Source: CAWBBA01 sp963741625 (GTDB taxonomy: Bacteria; Desulfobacterota; Desulfomonilia; Desulfomonilales; Desulfomonilaceae). From it: a DNA stretch of 64,000 bases. The DNA is taken from the NCBI GenBank assembly GCA_963741625.1, contig CAVUIT010000004.1, forward strand, positions 62,001 to 126,000, written 5' to 3'. Both the position numbers and the translations under genes were made by a program. A model generated the notes under the pieces. The model worked only from the letters and a program-made list of their open reading frames with translations, was not told the origin of the DNA and made no database searches. Positions 9,034 through 16,789 of the stretch are shown here, one piece after another. Within the stretch, counting starts at the first letter, position 1. Each line of letters opens with the position of its first letter.

Positions 9034-10179
9034 TTATGCCTTGCTTCTTATGAAGGAAACGCTGGAGAGCGGAATGGTGTAAAGATCCTCTCCCGATTCG
9101 ACACCGATGAGGCCATTTTCATTCCAGATGAGGATTCCATTAATCTGCTGATTGGAGCCAATCAGTGAGATCTCAATGTCGGCGCGGGACGAGGAAAGCT
9201 CCGCCAATGCCCTGCTCGTGGTCGAAACCGAAGGGATGACTGAATTCGTGCTAGCAGGCCGCACTGCCTGTGCGGCAGCACCGATCGGTTCTTGGGTCTT
9301 CGCTCCATACCTACTAGATTCAGTTGGGGGCATGGGTGCCTCCATGACCACGCTGGCAGTCATTGAAATATCATCGATCAGCTCATCGATTATTGTCTCG
9401 TCGAGAACGAGAGAATCGTCGATCCCCTGACCCGAAGCCACGGGCGCCTGGTAGCGGCTCTGCTCAGATTCGTCCTCGGACATTGCAATTGGAGCTGACA
9501 GCCCAGCGGGAGGAATAGGGCCTGACGCAGGCATTGATGGCTGCGGAACTACGATCCGCTGGCCGAGGTTTTCAAAGTCTTCTAAAGTGTATCGGAAATT
9601 GGGATTGATGAATTTTACGTCACAAATTACAGGCTTGCCAGGGATCTTGGTGTTAGATGTCTCAGGAAGTCTAAGGACGGTATCCAGGCTCACATCCGTG
9701 TCACACTGAAGATGGTCGCTGATGTTTTTGAGGGCCCGTTCGATTCTCTCCGGATCCTGAACTTCGTTGACCTCCTTCAGCAGCCAATACAGGTGAGCGC
9801 CCCTCCCTGATTCCACTATAATAGAAGGCGCCCTGGGAAAGCTCCTGATGGCTTTGGCCGCGTGCTGGGGTCCTTCGTAGTATATCTTCTTCTCCTCATG
9901 GCCTTCTGAACCGATGTCCAGGTCAGCCCACAAAGCTACCAGAAAATGTATGTGCTCTTTCTCGGCTTTCATCCGCTCGCGCGGACAGATTCCGAAGTAG
10001 ACGTCTCTCTCTTCTCCGTAGTGTTCTTTGGCGAGGATTTCGATGTTCGGGAAGTAACGAGTACTCTGCTTGGGGTCGCCGCGTTTGAAGCTTTTTACAA
10101 GAATGAACCCCCTGTACTCTTTATAATATTGGGCAAAAATAGCCTCAAGAAAGTCTTTGCGCGTGAACTTGGCGATCAT
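9034..10179 (-). CDS. RepB-like AEP-family primase protein with a C-terminal Sm/Hfq-like tail
   Basis: Stand-alone protein of about 381 residues. Residues 1-215 resemble the RepB-type primase domain of the archaeo-eukaryotic primase superfamily: the metal-binding DxD in ALWADLDIG (near residue 95), the sxH-type motif SGRGAHLYWLL, and DTVLRLPETSNTK. Residues 220-320 are acidic, serine- and proline-rich linker. The last 50 residues (ADIEISLIGSNQQINGIL, IWNENGLIGVESGEDLY, IPLSSVSFI) resemble an Sm/Hfq-like beta barrel, which I infer from pattern only. ATG 10179 follows AAGG and precedes the conserved start MIAKFTRKDFLEAIF. No helicase, integrase or plasmid gene is adjacent, so its role, perhaps repair or remnant replication, is unknown. 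Confidence 0.65.
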   Translation of the reverse strand: MIAKFTRKDFLEAIFAQYYKEYRGFILVKSFKRGDPKQSTRYFPNIEILAKEHYGEERDVYFGICPRERMKAEKEHIHFLVALWADLDIGSEGHEEKKIYYEGPQHAAKAIRSFPRAPSIIVESGRGAHLYWLLKEVNEVQDPERIERALKNISDHLQCDTDVSLDTVLRLPETSNTKIPGKPVICDVKFINPNFRYTLEDFENLGQRIVVPQPSMPASGPIPPAGLSAPIAMSEDESEQSRYQAPVASGQGIDDSLVLDETIIDELIDDISMTASVVMEAPMPPTESSRYGAKTQEPIGAAAQAVRPASTNSVIPSVSTTSRALAELSSSRADIEISLIGSNQQINGILIWNENGLIGVESGEDLYTIPLSSVSFIRSKA

Positions 10180-10420
10180 GAACAAACCTTGATGGCTCGA
10201 ATTGACAGTGGACGCTTGCGGCACATTTTATTATCCAGCCTTTTGAATGTCAATGATCGCTTTGGCACGCTCGCTGCGCGGGTCTTCCGACTAATTCATG
10301 CAAATAAAGGCCACAAGCCACGCGGTTCGAAGGAAGTCTTGTTCAACTTGAGGAGACAGATCTCGTTCTCCGGAGAGGCGCCGGCGCGGAAAGCTCGGTT
10401 AACATAAGCAGTTGCTGAGG

Positions 10421-11845
10421 TCAGCCCTCCTTACTCTTCTTCTTGGGAGCGCTCCCCCCACTTTTTTCGCCCTTTGCTTCACCCTTCTGCTTTGCCTTCG
10501 CCAGGTTCTCCCGGATCACCTTGTTGTCAGGTGCCAGTTTAGCGGCTTTTGCCAAGAAAATGACCTCTTGCTTGGTGTCGCCTTTTTTGCCGAGCGCAAC
10601 TGCATGATCATTGTATGCCATTGCAAGATCAACCTTAATCTCCGTGCTGGAAGGAGTAAGGCTCAGAGCCTTTTCAAGGAGGCGGATCTCTTCCAACTGT
10701 TTACCCAATTCGCCTTTTGCGAGAGCTTCATTGTGGTATGCTGCCGCAAGATTAGTCTTGACCAGTTGGTTGTTTGGATCAATCCGGGCCGCTCTTTCCA
10801 GTAGTTCGATTACCTTGCCGGGAGCACCGCCCTTGGACTCTCGAACAGCCTCCTTGGCCAGAAGATTGCTGAGATTCCCGACAGTGGCCTCATTCTTTGG
10901 ATCCAGCTTCAAAGAAGCTTCCAAGTTCGATATCTTCTCGGAAAGGTTCATGCCGCTACCCTCGTCAACCGCTAAGTTATTGTAGGCGGCGGCAAGGTTC
11001 TTCTTTGTCACAGGGTCATTGGGGAAAATCTCCAGAGATTCCTTCAGTAGCGCGATCTGGCCTGCCAGGTCGCGGCCCTTTCCCTTGAATACTGCCAGAT
11101 TGGACAGGACCCTTCCCAAGTTCTCTGAGATCAGGGGATCCTTTGGGGCCAACTTTAGTGCCGTCCGGAGAAGTTCAGCCTCTTCCTGAACAGCGCCCGC
11201 TTTCCCTTTGGCCAATGCCAGGTTGTAATAGGCAGTGGCGAGATTTTTCTTAATTTTAGGGTTCCCCGGATCTAACGAGGCGGCTTTCTCGAGAGCAGTC
11301 ACCTCTTGGTCGTGGGCACCCGTGCGCCCTTTGGCCACGCCGGAGTTGTTAAGGAGCGCAGCCAACATTTTGCGGCCCGAAGGGTTTTCCGGATCGATCT
11401 CCATCAATTGACTGACAAAGGCCACCTTGTCTGCAACGGGCACCTTTTCGTCCGGCAATGATGCAGCCTGGAATGCTGCGTTTATGAAATTGAATCGAAT
11501 GTCCTTGTCGTCAGGCGTAAGAGTCACGGCTTTTCCCAGGAAGCGCACACCTTCCGCGACATGACCCTCTCGATTCAGCTTAAGTCCAAGGTTGTTATAT
11601 GCGACTGCGAGCACACTCTTGTACTTGAGGTTTTGCGGGTCCAGTTTTACTGCCTTCTCAAGTGACGCCACCGCTTCGACCATGTTATTGCGTGACAGCA
11701 GGTGGCTGCCGCGAAAGAATGCATTTTCAGCCTGGACAGCATCTGTTGGTTCCGCGGCAGATAAAGGCAGGGCCATGAGACACAGAACCAACACCAGCAG
11801 TGCCTGACATGAGGCAACCCTTATCGTTCTTGATCGCGTGGCCAT
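10421..11845 (-). CDS. Exported tetratricopeptide repeat protein
   Basis: About 474 residues, with a signal peptide (ASCQALLVLVLCLMALPLSAA) that implies export to the periplasm or envelope. The rest is roughly ten tetratricopeptide-like repeats of 45-50 residues with the recurring pattern NLAAAYNNLA followed by a variable loop and LEKAxxLDPxN. TPR arrays are protein-interaction scaffolds, so a precise role cannot be read from the sequence. The C-terminus is a lysine-rich tail (KKKSKEG). ATG 11845 is chosen because the signal peptide begins there. Repeats longer than the classic 34 residues suggest linkers between helix pairs. It is monocistronic. Confidence 0.85.
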   Translation of the reverse strand: MATRSRTIRVASCQALLVLVLCLMALPLSAAEPTDAVQAENAFFRGSHLLSRNNMVEAVASLEKAVKLDPQNLKYKSVLAVAYNNLGLKLNREGHVAEGVRFLGKAVTLTPDDKDIRFNFINAAFQAASLPDEKVPVADKVAFVSQLMEIDPENPSGRKMLAALLNNSGVAKGRTGAHDQEVTALEKAASLDPGNPKIKKNLATAYYNLALAKGKAGAVQEEAELLRTALKLAPKDPLISENLGRVLSNLAVFKGKGRDLAGQIALLKESLEIFPNDPVTKKNLAAAYNNLAVDEGSGMNLSEKISNLEASLKLDPKNEATVGNLSNLLAKEAVRESKGGAPGKVIELLERAARIDPNNQLVKTNLAAAYHNEALAKGELGKQLEEIRLLEKALSLTPSSTEIKVDLAMAYNDHAVALGKKGDTKQEVIFLAKAAKLAPDNKVIRENLAKAKQKGEAKGEKSGGSAPKKKSKEG

Positions 11846-12069
11846 GCATCGCCTCTCACGGATTCCGATAGGGGAAAGCGAAGCTCTCCCCGATGTGTTG
11901 ACACATATCATCACCGTGAGGGGGGGTCAATTCAAACAGGCGTTTTTCCAAGAAATCAGACACAGGTAGGGCAGAATGTGCTGGCCCACGTCCCTGCGAT
12001 CGGATCTTGTCACTCTGAGATTTCAAGAAGAATCTTGGCCGGTACTGGATTATTGAGGAAAGTCCTGCG

Positions 12070-12589
12070 CTAGGAACGTCCCTCTGAGCGGTCGCGGAAT
12101 TTTCTCTTGGATGCCTGTCCGAGCTGGGTTTTGCCAAACTCTTCTGCCATCGACGCCAATAGCCCTTTAAGGTCGGCAGCCTGCACTCCAAAAAGCCCAT
12201 GAAACCTTAACGATTCATAAACCCAGGCACCGGATTTCAGCGTTTTCCCTCCGCCAGGAGTGCTTGTGTCCTGCTCAGTACCGGGCTTGCTCGCCCTGAA
12301 GAACTGCCTCAGGACCACGGAAAGTTCAACAAGTTGGCCATAGTGGAAGGCTATGATCGAATAAACCCAATCAGGGGCCTCATCCACAACAATAACACCG
12401 TCCAGCTTGCCTAATTCTTCCGTGAGCCCTTTCCTTATGTCTTCTCCAATAGGTTCGTTGCAAGCGACCTCTACCTCGACGCGGGCGGCGTTGCTTTTTC
12501 CGGCAGGTTCTGTTAATTCCCTCTTTGTACGAACCCATATGAACGACCCTGCCGTCTGCGTTTTCAGTTCGGGAAAATCTGTCTTCCAT
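12070..12589 (-). CDS. Unknown protein at the end of the radical SAM cluster (frame broken)
   Basis: I do not recognise this protein. The reading begins with ATG 12589 after an AAAGGAG site, and the frame changes near 12574 (one extra T in a T-run), giving MEDRFPELKTQTAGSFIWVRT and then VEVEVACNEPIGEDIRKGL, GVIVVDEAPDWVYSIIAFHYG and LVELSVVLRQFF. It ends in a basic tail. About 172 residues, no membrane segment, no cysteine motif. It lies 50 bases downstream of the AMP-dependent ligase on the same strand, so it is probably the last gene of that operon and may take part in the same process. Confidence 0.6.
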
Positions 12590-12639
12590 GAGGTGCGGCC
12601 ATCTCCTTTCGGGTCATCAAGACGTGCTTTGTTGGGGAG

Positions 12640-13996
12640 TCAGACAGGGGTCGTATTGGCCGCTGTGTGACGCTGGTCATGCATGCTCCTCTTGGATGTC
12701 CCCGTTGTAACCCATCGCTCCGTTGCGAACTCTACCGAGCCGACGGCGATACTGCCGTCATGAATTGCCTTACGTACAGCTTCAGATTGCGTCAGCGCGC
12801 GATGGACGGCATCAAGAAAACCTTCGTGGTCGCAGGCGCCCGCGTGGACAACTATGTCCAGGCGGTCCTGGTTGTTTCCATCGGTCAGGATGGCCTGGTA
12901 GTCGAGAAGTCCGGGAACGGTAAAAAGCACATCGTCCAAATCAACTATACCAAGCCAATGGGACTCCCCCACCGGGATGAAGTCCTTCAATCTCCCTCGT
13001 ACCCTGTCCAGCCGTCTCAGCGCTGTACCGCAGGGGCAAGCGTCAGAAAGGAACCTGGACAAATCACCAGTACGGTAGCGGATCAGGGGCATGCCTTTCC
13101 GGGTCAATGTGGTGAAAACGATTTCGCCCCACCGACCAGCCGGTTGAGGCTCCCCGGATGTGGGATCCACGATTTCAAAATAGAGATCAGCCTCGCGCAA
13201 ATGATAGCCCTGGAGAGCTTGGCATTCGACTCCCCCTCCAAGGCCCATTTCTGTGCTTCCGTAATGATTGAACACACGACAACCCCAAACGCGCTCTAAC
13301 TCTTGCGCAATTGCTGGCGAGACGTAATCTGAACTGAGCAGAATGCTCTTTATCTGTCCGTGAGGTATCGAGGCGCCGGCTTCATGCCTGGCGAGAGCAA
13401 GCACCTGGGTGGGGATGCCGACCAGGCAGTCTATGTTATGTCGAAGAATCTCGTCTATGGTGTGACCTGGATTCTCCACCATACCATGCACAATCCCTTC
13501 TACATTGATTCTGTGTAGGGCTCGAACGAGTAGGTCTCCTACGCTCGCTGGCCTGTTGCCGGGCATGAGAACCAGGACCGTCTGTCCGGGCGCGACAAGG
13601 GTGGACATGCCGTGATGGAAAAAATCTACGGTGAGTTCAACGTCCTCTTCGGTGAAATAGAGCCGTCTGGGTTTCGTCGTCGTTCCAGGAAGTCTGAAGC
13701 GTTACGACACGCTGAATCTTGCTTTGGGACACGCAGAGGAATTCTGACCCTCTTTCTTGAAGGTGTTCCGGGGTGGTGAAGGGAAACTGCCTAAGATCTT
13801 CCAAGTCTTTTAACCGGCAATCCGGCAATCCGGCCAGATGCGCCCTATAAAAGGGACTCTTCCATCGAACGTAGTCAATAGTTTCTCTCAATTTTGCCAA
13901 TTGGTGACGGTTTACATCAGCCTGGGAAAGACTTCCTCCGAGAGGATCTTCAAAGATCTTGGATGCAATCCATTTGTCCAGTGGCGTCCTGTCCAT
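12640..13996 (-). CDS. AMP-dependent ligase, phenylacetate-CoA ligase-like (frame broken)
   Basis: Adenylate-forming enzyme of about 450 residues, of the PaaK-like group. The ATP-binding P-loop reads TLQTSGTTTKPRRLYF once the frame change near 13685-13690 is corrected; further motifs are FNHYGSTEMGLGGG and RYRTGDLS. DACPCGTALRRLDRVRGR is the cysteine-containing turn typical of PaaK-type ligases. It starts 3 bases after the radical SAM stop, so it belongs to that operon. From memory, Desulfovibrio vulgaris has a ligase of this type (DVU1553 family) in the equivalent place. The acyl substrate is unknown; phenylacetate itself is not implied because no degradation genes are near. Confidence 0.8.
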
Positions 13997-13999
13997 AGC

Positions 14000-15367
14000 T
14001 CAACATTCTCGCCTATAGAGGAAGCTGCCTCGGGAATTGGTCAGATTGTATGCACAAAACGGTACCACTTTTCCGTCACGCGCTACGACGTGAATGCAGC
14101 AGTCCTTCAATCTCTCCAGATCCACGTTCCAGGCATCTTGAAAGACCATGCCTGAAACACACAGCATATGGGTGCTAGCCCGGTCCAGGAGAATATCCCA
14201 TTCCCCGAGAGACAACCCGGTGTTCTCCTTCGGAGATTGACTCTTCGGCACCGAGGACCAGTGTTCCGATACAAAGTCGCGGGCTTTGTATGCGCCGTCC
14301 TCAGCTCTCGCAGGACGACAGCACGCATCCGAGTGGTGATATCGGGTCAAGGCAGTTACGTTCCCATTCGGCATGAGCACGAAATTGCCGTGAAATGAAC
14401 ACAGAGCATTCTCGCATCCTGGAGGTGCGAAGTTGTCCGCTCTGAGGAGGCCCGAGGTCTGAGTTTCGATATGGCGAACAACCTCAGGCAGCGTAAATCG
14501 ATCAGCATCCGAAGGAGGCCGGGGATGCCTTCCAAAATAGCTGACGGGCTGAAAATGTACGCCTCGTACCACGTGGATGTTTTCAAGAGCAAACCGGATT
14601 ATATCTCCGATATTATTTGTATTCACTCGCGGAACAAGAGTGGGGACTAGAATCACTCCCAACCCCTGTTGCTCGCAATGGTGAATGGCCTTCAATTTGG
14701 CTTTAAGAAAAGGTCCTCCTCTTAATGCCCTGTGGATTCTGTCATCTGTGCCGTCAAACTGGAGGAATACTGAATCAAGGCCTGCTTCTTTCAGTCGCTC
14801 CACAAACGATGGATCTCTTGCTAAGCGCAGCCCGTTGGTATTGAGTTGAATGAACCGAAAACCCATGGCACGCCCCAAGGCCACGATCTCCGGCAAGTCG
14901 TCACGAAGGGTCGGCTCCCCACCCGAGAGTTGAATGTTGCACGGATGCCCGGAAGCAACAAGCGCTTCATACCACGACCTGACCACACTCATATCGGGAT
15001 CGCAGCGATTGCTATTGCTCGAATCGGCAAAGCAGTATGAGCAGCGGAGGTCACAACGCTCGGTGATTTCCAACAAGGCTGTGCAGGTCTGCTGTCGGTG
15101 ATCGGGGCAGAGGCCGCAATCAAACGGGCACCCCTTTTCTATTGTTGTGGCTGGAACCGATGGATAAACGGGAACTTTCGGGCGGGCCCAGTCGCCATAG
15201 GAGGGGTCGCCTCTCCAGACCACGACCCGGAATTCGCCGTGTTCGGGGCACGTTTTGTCCACGTACACATCTTTACCGACGGCCACCTTGAAGGCGGGTA
15301 TTCTGGAAAGGCATTCCGGGCACAAGCTTTCGGTTTGTGAGAGTACTACTCCTTCCCATGGGGGCAT
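14000..15367 (-). CDS. Radical SAM protein of the TrsS type
   Basis: Radical S-adenosylmethionine enzyme of about 455 residues. The cluster motif CDLRCSYC (CxxxCxxC) binds the catalytic [4Fe-4S] centre. Before it lie more cysteines: CPECL near the N-terminus, KTCPEHGEF, and GCPFDCGLCPDH, an arrangement shared with the Tes-like group of radical SAM proteins. QLSGGEPTLRDDLPE is the SAM-binding GGE motif. Cysteine-rich segments after the barrel (APPGCENALCSFHG, DACCRP) could hold extra clusters. From memory the orthologue beside Mop in Desulfovibrio is a (seleno)protein called TrsS; here I see only cysteine codons. ATG 15367 overlaps the previous stop (TAATG). Reaction unknown. Confidence 0.85.
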   Translation of the reverse strand: MPPWEGVVLSQTESLCPECLSRIPAFKVAVGKDVYVDKTCPEHGEFRVVVWRGDPSYGDWARPKVPVYPSVPATTIEKGCPFDCGLCPDHRQQTCTALLEITERCDLRCSYCFADSSNSNRCDPDMSVVRSWYEALVASGHPCNIQLSGGEPTLRDDLPEIVALGRAMGFRFIQLNTNGLRLARDPSFVERLKEAGLDSVFLQFDGTDDRIHRALRGGPFLKAKLKAIHHCEQQGLGVILVPTLVPRVNTNNIGDIIRFALENIHVVRGVHFQPVSYFGRHPRPPSDADRFTLPEVVRHIETQTSGLLRADNFAPPGCENALCSFHGNFVLMPNGNVTALTRYHHSDACCRPARAEDGAYKARDFVSEHWSSVPKSQSPKENTGLSLGEWDILLDRASTHMLCVSGMVFQDAWNVDLERLKDCCIHVVARDGKVVPFCAYNLTNSRGSFLYRREC

Positions 15368-15810
15368 TATCTTCCCTCCGAAAGGTCGAAACCGTTGTCG
15401 AGCAGAATCGTCTTTACTTGGTCGTACGTGAGGGTCACGATTCCGGAACATATGGTGGACTGTTTGCCGGAATCATCCCCAATAATGTCCTCACAACGGA
15501 TGCCGCCACAACGCTCGGCATATTCCCGCGAAAACCACTCAACCAGCTCACTGATCATGAGGTTCAGCCTGGGGTGGTCCTCCTCTTCGGGCGTTCCCCT
15601 GCCCGCATAAAGGCCCAATAGGCACGCTCCGCCCGTTAATGCGCCACAAATATCCCCGGAAAATCCTACGCCGCCGGCTAGTCCGGACATGGCTCGTATC
15701 AGATCGGGGTTACGTTTTCCTTGGGCCTCCAACCCCAGGAAAAGCAAAATCTGACTGCAATGAAAACCCTGGCCTGCCAACTCCAACATGCGGAGCAGTT
15801 CATCCATCAT
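15367..15810 (-). CDS. C-GCAxxG-C-C family redox protein
   Basis: Protein of 147 residues from the C_GCAxxG_C_C family, thought from its cysteines to be a redox carrier or metal-binding protein. Visible cysteines are in GFHCSQILLFLGL, the signature ICGALTGGACLLGLY, ERCGGIRCEDIIG and STICSGIV. ATG 15810 overlaps the methyltransferase stop (ATGA), and its own stop overlaps the radical SAM start by one base, so translation is coupled in both directions. From memory it matches the DVU1555 family of the Desulfovibrio Mop-linked cluster. The function of the family is not established. Confidence 0.85.
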   Translation of the reverse strand: MMDELLRMLELAGQGFHCSQILLFLGLEAQGKRNPDLIRAMSGLAGGVGFSGDICGALTGGACLLGLYAGRGTPEEEDHPRLNLMISELVEWFSREYAERCGGIRCEDIIGDDSGKQSTICSGIVTLTYDQVKTILLDNGFDLSEGR

Positions 15811-16580
15811 GGTGAGTCATCCTTTGATATGCTTTCCTCACCGGGGAGCTTTTGAGCGATGAGCAGGTAGTAACCAGGTCGTGCCTCGGATACGGCTCGC
15901 TGGATGTCATCGAGATCAACCGATGCGGAGCCCGTCCGGAGCCAGAATTGATTCATGGAGCCGTAAGCAAAGACCAATTGGACGGCAAAGTCCGTCAGTA
16001 GGTCCGAATGGTCCTCCCACAGATCGATTCTGAAACTTCGATCAGCCAACCTCTCCGTAAGCTGCTCTCGGGAAATTGCGCCTCTCAAGCAGCAATGCGC
16101 GGGCATACCGGCCAATTGATCGATGCGGTCAGGATTCCTTGCGTAAACATCGCTCAGGATCAATTTGCCGCCGATTTTCAGGACCCGCCGGAACTCGTCC
16201 AGCACGTTATCAGGCTCATTCATGACTGAAAGACTGCATTCAGCGAGTATTCCATCCGCGTGTTCGTCGAAAAAGGGGAGATTCTCGCCGGCAGCCCGGA
16301 CGAGCGGCAAGTCCGGATTTCTCATGCGGTTCTGATCTAGGAGAACTGAGGAAGCATCCACACCTATTGCCGACAATTGGTGGACACGATTCAATCGGTT
16401 CAACGTCACCCCAGTTCCACACCCCACATCGAGGATTCTGGAACCTGGCGAAAATCCGCACGAACCGAGGGCCCTTTCGGTCAGCCCAAGACCGCCCGGC
16501 CGGATGCCGTCAACGGCCAAATCTGTCGCCCCAATCTGCTCGTAGACCTTGCAGGAGCCTCCCTTGCTCATCCTTGTCAC
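15807..16580 (-). CDS. Class I SAM-dependent methyltransferase of the Mop-linked cluster
   Basis: Methyltransferase of 257 residues with SAM motif I in SRILDVGCGTGVT, the acidic ribose contact in AIGVDASSVLLDQN, and ILAECSLSVMNEPDNVLDEFRRVLKIGGKLILSD, here split as two motifs, typical of methyltransferase fold family 11. The start is either GTG 16580, which overlaps the previous stop as GTGA, or ATG 16571. A second, C-terminal helical region (about residues 170-250) may bind the substrate. From memory this is the DVU1556 (TrsM) family, always found with the radical SAM protein and the aldehyde oxidoreductase. Substrate unknown; a small molecule or cluster ligand is possible. Confidence 0.85.
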   Translation of the reverse strand: MTRMSKGGSCKVYEQIGATDLAVDGIRPGGLGLTERALGSCGFSPGSRILDVGCGTGVTLNRLNRVHQLSAIGVDASSVLLDQNRMRNPDLPLVRAAGENLPFFDEHADGILAECSLSVMNEPDNVLDEFRRVLKIGGKLILSDVYARNPDRIDQLAGMPAHCCLRGAISREQLTERLADRSFRIDLWEDHSDLLTDFAVQLVFAYGSMNQFWLRTGSASVDLDDIQRAVSEARPGYYLLIAQKLPGEESISKDDSP

Positions 16581-16789
16581 TTATCTTCCAGCAGCTTCTC
16601 GACTTCCGCCATCTTGCCCAAAGCAAGCTCTTCCGGGATAAAGACGAGACCGCAGCGGGGGCATCTTGGCAAGTCCACAGGATATTTGCTTCCCATGTAG
16701 CCCACTTCAACCTTTCGCATCTCCAGAGGTACCCCGCACTTCGCGCATAACCACCCTTCAGATTCATGAGGGTCAACGTGATCGCTCAC
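16577..16789 (-). CDS. Small zinc-ribbon/redox protein of the Mop-linked cluster
   Basis: Seventy-residue protein with two CxxC knuckles, WLCAKCGVP and LPRCPRCGLVF, which should bind zinc or iron in a rubredoxin-like ribbon. The short C-terminal helix (ALGKMAEVEKLLEDK) is charged. GTG 16789 overlaps the stop of the dicluster flavoprotein (GTGA), and its own TGA overlaps the methyltransferase GTG, so it sits in a fully overlapping gene string. From memory it matches the DVU1557 family, named a redox protein. An electron carrier or metal chaperone role is inference. Confidence 0.82.
   Translation of the reverse strand: MSDHVDPHESEGWLCAKCGVPLEMRKVEVGYMGSKYPVDLPRCPRCGLVFIPEELALGKMAEVEKLLEDK

Noticed and set aside
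9946..10407. A plus-strand open frame overlapping the start of the primase-like gene
   Set aside because: No ribosome site, antisense to the DxD-containing domain, and no motif.
12640..13996. Phenylacetate degradation enzyme
   Set aside because: The ligase resembles PaaK, but its operon partners are redox and radical SAM proteins, so the name would mislead.
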